Below, piece after piece: positions 6,292-8,626 of a DNA stretch of 8,626 nt (its first letter is position 1; each line of letters begins with the position of its first letter). The position numbers and the translations under genes were made by a program. The DNA comes from an uncultured Oscillibacter sp. (GTDB taxonomy: Bacteria; Bacillota; Clostridia; Oscillospirales; Oscillospiraceae), in contig CAJOFP010000046.1 in the NCBI GenBank assembly GCA_905233795.1, positions 1-8,626 of the forward strand, in the 5' to 3' direction. The notes under the pieces are model-generated. The model worked only from the letters and a program-made list of their open reading frames with translations, had not been told where the DNA came from and did not search any database.

Positions 6292-8406
6292 ATGAAAGTA
6301 ATTCTGGCGGAGAGCGCGGGTTTTTGTTATGGCGTGCGCCGCGCCGTGGAACTGGCCGAAAAAACGGCGAAAGAAAATCAGGGCTGTTATTTACTCGGCG
6401 ATTTGATTCACAATGCCCGTGTGATCGCGGACTTGGAAACTCTGGGAGCGCGAAAAGTTAATAATTTTAATAATTTTAACTGGAAATCCGGAGATATTGT
6501 GATAATCAGATCACACGGGGAGCGAAAAGATATATTAGAAAATTTAACGCGTCAGGGCGTGAAACGCGTGGACGCGACCTGTCCGAACGTCCGGCGGATT
6601 CAGGTATTGGCGGCGGACGCGGAACGGGACGGACGCCAGCCGGTTATGATCGGCGATCCGGAGCATCCGGAAGTCCAGAGCGTGGCGAGCCGGTGCGAAA
6701 ATTTATTGATTTTTCAGGGGCCGGATGAGATAAAAAAATATCTGGACGCCGGAAATTTATTTGAAAAACCCGTCACGGTCATGGCGCAGACGACCTGCGT
6801 TCGGGAAATTTTTGAAAATTCTTTAAAAGTTATAAAAAAACAGTGTACAAATCTGAAAAATTTTGATACAATATGTAACGCTACGCGGAGGCGTCAGACG
6901 GAGGCGGCGGAAATCGCGGCGAAATCTGATGTCATGGTCGTGGCGGGCGATCCCAAAAGCGCCAATACCCGGCATTTGACGGAAATCTGCCGGGGGATTT
7001 GTCCCCGCGTTTATCAAATCGAAAGCGCGGACGAGCTGTCCCCGGAGATGTTCGCAAATTGCGAAACGGCGGGATTGACGGCGGGAGCTTCCACGCCCGC
7101 GGGCATTATTAAGGAGGTATATGCGGTAATGAGCGAAGAAATCAAAGCGGCGGAAGAAGAAAAAATCACGGCGGAACCGGTGAACGAAGAGGAAACGGCC
7201 AGCCCGGCGGAGGCGTCGGAAGAAGCGGCGACGGAAGAAACGGCGGCGGACGCGCCCGAAGAGGCGGCCAATCCGGACGCGCCGAAAGCCCCGGCGGGCG
7301 AAGAATCGTCCAACGAGGAACTGGAAGAATATTTAAGTCATTTTAAGACTTTAAATACAGGCGAAAAGGTCACCGGCATTGTCAGAGCCATCACGCCCAC
7401 GGAAGTGGAAGTCGATGTGCACGCGAAACAGACGGCTTACATCAAGTTCAGCGAGCTGAGCGAAGATCCCGCCGCCAATCCCGAAGATATTGTGAAAATC
7501 GGCGATGAAATCGAAGCCTATGTCATCCGCGTGAATGACGTGGACGGATTCGCCGAACTGTCCAAAAAGCGTCTGGACGCCCAGAGAAAATGGGAAGAAG
7601 TCGAACGCGCCGTCGAGGACAAGTCCGTCAAAGAAGGCGTCGTGACGGAAGAGAATAAAGGCGGCGTCGTGGTGTCCGTGGACGGAATCCGCGTATTTGT
7701 CCCGGCTTCTCAGAGCGGCAAGCCCCGCGGCGCGGATCTGTCCGCCATGCGCGGCGAGAAAGTCCGTCTGCGTATCACGGAATTTAACCGCGCCCGCCGC
7801 CGCGTCGTCGGGTCGATTCGATCCGTCTTAGACGAGGAACGCCGCGCCGCCCAAGATGAGGTCTGGGCCAATATCGAGGCCGGGAAACGCTACACCGGCA
7901 CGGTCAAGTCCATGACTTCCTACGGCGTATTCGTGGACATCGGCGGCGTGGACGGCATGGTTCACATCTCCGAATTGAGCTGGTCCCGGATCAAAGACCC
8001 CAAAGAAGTCTGCAAAATCGGCGATACGCTTGAAGTTTACGTCATTTCTTATGATCCTGAACGGCGTAAAATCTCGCTGGGCGTGAAAGATCATAATCGC
8101 AATCCGTGGAGCGATTTCACGGAAAATTACGGCGTCGGCGATGTCGCCAAAGTCCGTATCGTGAAAATCATGCCGTTCGGCGCGTTCGCCGAAGTCGTTC
8201 CCGGCGTGGACGGCCTGATTCATATTTCACAGATCGCCGATCACCGCGTCGAAAAGCCCGATGATATTTTGGCCGAGGGCGATTACGTCTACGCGAAAAT
8301 CACGGCCATCGACGAAGAACGCCAGAAAATCTCCCTGTCCATGCGCGCCGTGCCCGCCGGATACGCCGAGGACGGCGAACAGGCTTACGAGGAAGAGGAA
8401 AATTAA
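6292..8406 (+). CDS. ispH: Fused 4-hydroxy-3-methylbut-2-enyl diphosphate reductase / ribosomal protein S1
   Basis: A 704-residue two-part protein. Residues 1-281 are IspH, the iron-sulfur enzyme making IPP and DMAPP in the last MEP-pathway step. The three cluster cysteines are C12 (AGFCYGV), C97 (ATCPNV) and C195 (TICNAT). H40, H75 (RSHGE), E127 (HPEV), SANT (223-226) and GASTP (265-269) are present. Residues 282-345 are an acidic Ala/Glu/Pro linker. The remainder is S1-like, with four S1 RNA-binding repeats at about 354-425, 440-511, 528-600 and 612-685; repeats three and four carry the classic YGVFVDI...GMVHISELS and FGAFAEV...GLIHISQI. The tail is acidic. IspH-S1 fusions are known in Clostridia. 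The start fits the family N-terminus. Codon use shifts in the S1 part towards C-ending codons, as expected for high expression. An internal start may release S1 separately. Confidence 0.95.
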   Translation: MKVILAESAGFCYGVRRAVELAEKTAKENQGCYLLGDLIHNARVIADLETLGARKVNNFNNFNWKSGDIVIIRSHGERKDILENLTRQGVKRVDATCPNVRRIQVLAADAERDGRQPVMIGDPEHPEVQSVASRCENLLIFQGPDEIKKYLDAGNLFEKPVTVMAQTTCVREIFENSLKVIKKQCTNLKNFDTICNATRRRQTEAAEIAAKSDVMVVAGDPKSANTRHLTEICRGICPRVYQIESADELSPEMFANCETAGLTAGASTPAGIIKEVYAVMSEEIKAAEEEKITAEPVNEEETASPAEASEEAATEETAADAPEEAANPDAPKAPAGEESSNEELEEYLSHFKTLNTGEKVTGIVRAITPTEVEVDVHAKQTAYIKFSELSEDPAANPEDIVKIGDEIEAYVIRVNDVDGFAELSKKRLDAQRKWEEVERAVEDKSVKEGVVTEENKGGVVVSVDGIRVFVPASQSGKPRGADLSAMRGEKVRLRITEFNRARRRVVGSIRSVLDEERRAAQDEVWANIEAGKRYTGTVKSMTSYGVFVDIGGVDGMVHISELSWSRIKDPKEVCKIGDTLEVYVISYDPERRKISLGVKDHNRNPWSDFTENYGVGDVAKVRIVKIMPFGAFAEVVPGVDGLIHISQIADHRVEKPDDILAEGDYVYAKITAIDEERQKISLSMRAVPAGYAEDGEQAYEEEEN
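7111..7131 (+). promoter_or_regulatory. rpsA: Internal Shine-Dalgarno and in-frame ATG for separate S1 production
   Basis: AAGGAGG (7111-7117) is followed 11 bases later by ATG at 7129-7131, in frame with the fusion (Met280). The ATG falls exactly between the end of the IspH domain (IIKEV) and the acidic linker. Starting there would give a 425-residue S1-like protein with all four repeats. The ATG at 7121 is closer to the site but out of frame. The Lys-Glu-Val codons of the IspH C-terminus themselves form the ribosome-binding site. Confidence 0.55.
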
Positions 8407-8457
8407 AATTATAATTTAATTTTATTTTTATTAAAAATAATTCAATTATAATTTTAA
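8403..8457. repeat. A/T inverted repeat spanning the ispH-rpsA stop codon region
   Basis: 8403-8416 and 8444-8457 are perfect 14-base reverse complements. A nested 9-bp stem (8422-8430 with 8432-8440) makes a long A-U hairpin that begins at the stop codon. It lies just before the intrinsic terminator and may protect or shape the mRNA 3' end. Confidence 0.55.
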
Positions 8458-8470
8458 AATCTCCAGAAAT

Positions 8471-8507
8471 AAAAAACAGCTTCCCATTTTCGGGAGGCTG
8501 TTTTTTT
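8471..8507 (+). terminator. Intrinsic terminator of ispH-rpsA, probably bidirectional
   Basis: AAAAAACAGCTTCCC (8471-8485) pairs with GGGAGGCTGTTTTTT (8492-8506), with a single G-U wobble and a 6-nt loop, followed by T-rich sequence. It ends the transcript about 65 bases after the S1 stop codon. Read on the minus strand, the same hairpin also ends in a T-run, so it could terminate a convergent transcript too. Confidence 0.92.
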
Positions 8508-8568
8508 ATAATTATTTAATTTTTTCTTAATATTTTTTTAATATCTCAAGCGATTTCAATTAACATTT

Positions 8569-8626
8569 TTATATTATCTTAATTCCCGTGCAAGAGGCAG
8601 CTTCTTTTTCATCTAATCTTCCTACC
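8569..8626 (-). CDS. Possible C-terminal end of a convergent gene (partial)
   Basis: Reading the minus strand from the window edge gives an open frame VGRLDEKEAASCTGIKII followed by TAA at 8571-8569. The codons (GCT, GCC, TCT, GGA) differ from the CG-ending usage of the plus-strand genes. The stop lies about 62 bases from the bidirectional terminator, mirroring the S1 side, which fits two convergent genes sharing it. Only 18 codons are visible and no family can be recognised, so this could be chance. Confidence 0.25.
   Translation of the reverse strand, partial: VGRLDEKEAASCTGIKII

Noticed and set aside
7014..7313. Ser/Ala-rich open frame on the minus strand
   Set aside because: It is the antisense shadow of the acidic Ala/Glu linker of the IspH-S1 fusion; low complexity, no family features.
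7828..8223. 131-codon minus-strand open frame
   Set aside because: Lies wholly opposite conserved S1 repeats three and four and shows no recognisable domain.
8611..8625. VGRLD encoded on the minus strand at the window edge, resembling the motif missing from rluB
   Set aside because: The following residues do not match the pseudouridine synthase pattern and a stop comes 13 codons later; the match is too short to mean anything.
1..8626. tRNA, rRNA, riboswitch, insertion sequence or prophage
   Set aside because: I saw no cloverleaf, conserved riboswitch core, transposase, integrase or terminal repeats on either strand.

Overview
The window is one co-directional (+ strand) gene block from a low-GC-type, endospore-forming Firmicute, most likely of class Clostridia. 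Three things point there: a GerW/YtfJ-family sporulation gene, a fused ispH-rpsA gene (a known clostridial arrangement), and the gene order DUF2953 - ytfJ - D-Ala-D-Ala carboxypeptidase - rluB - FAD oxidoreductase - cmk - plsC - ispH/rpsA. This resembles the segment downstream of scpA/scpB in many Clostridia. Species cannot be named from the sequence. Composition is striking: coding regions strongly favour codons ending in CG (GCG, ACG, CCG, CGG), while several intergenic gaps consist almost only of A and T.

Layout: 3-662 is the 5'-truncated DUF2953 gene, overlapping by ATGA the sporulation gene ytfJ (659-1117). After an A-rich gap comes an exported penicillin-binding-protein-type carboxypeptidase (about 1274-2407). 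A 160-bp gap follows with a six-unit, 10-bp tandem repeat and a strong hairpin. Next is an rluB-type 23S rRNA pseudouridine synthase (2568-3265) that is broken: a small out-of-frame deletion has removed the catalytic GRLD segment. A 71-nt A/T-only stretch precedes an intact HI0933/YhiN-like flavoprotein (3345-4643). Then come cmk (4684-5517, TTG start) and plsC (5514-6158), overlapping by ATGA. A 119-nt stretch without any G or C, containing a perfect 50-bp palindrome, separates plsC from the ispH-rpsA fusion (6292-8406). A clear intrinsic terminator lies at 8471-8507. The last 58 bases may hold the C-terminal end of a convergent minus-strand gene.

How the genes fit together: most are housekeeping functions. 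They cover peptidoglycan trimming, rRNA modification, CMP phosphorylation, phosphatidic acid synthesis, the last step of the MEP isoprenoid pathway, and ribosomal protein S1, with two genes linked to or suspected in sporulation. No phage, transposon, CRISPR or defence system is visible. The points most worth a second look are the perfect Shine-Dalgarno plus in-frame ATG inside ispH-rpsA, the lesion in rluB, the perfect A/T palindrome, the decamer repeat starting at the carboxypeptidase stop codon, and short A/T-only in-frame insertions in conserved enzymes.
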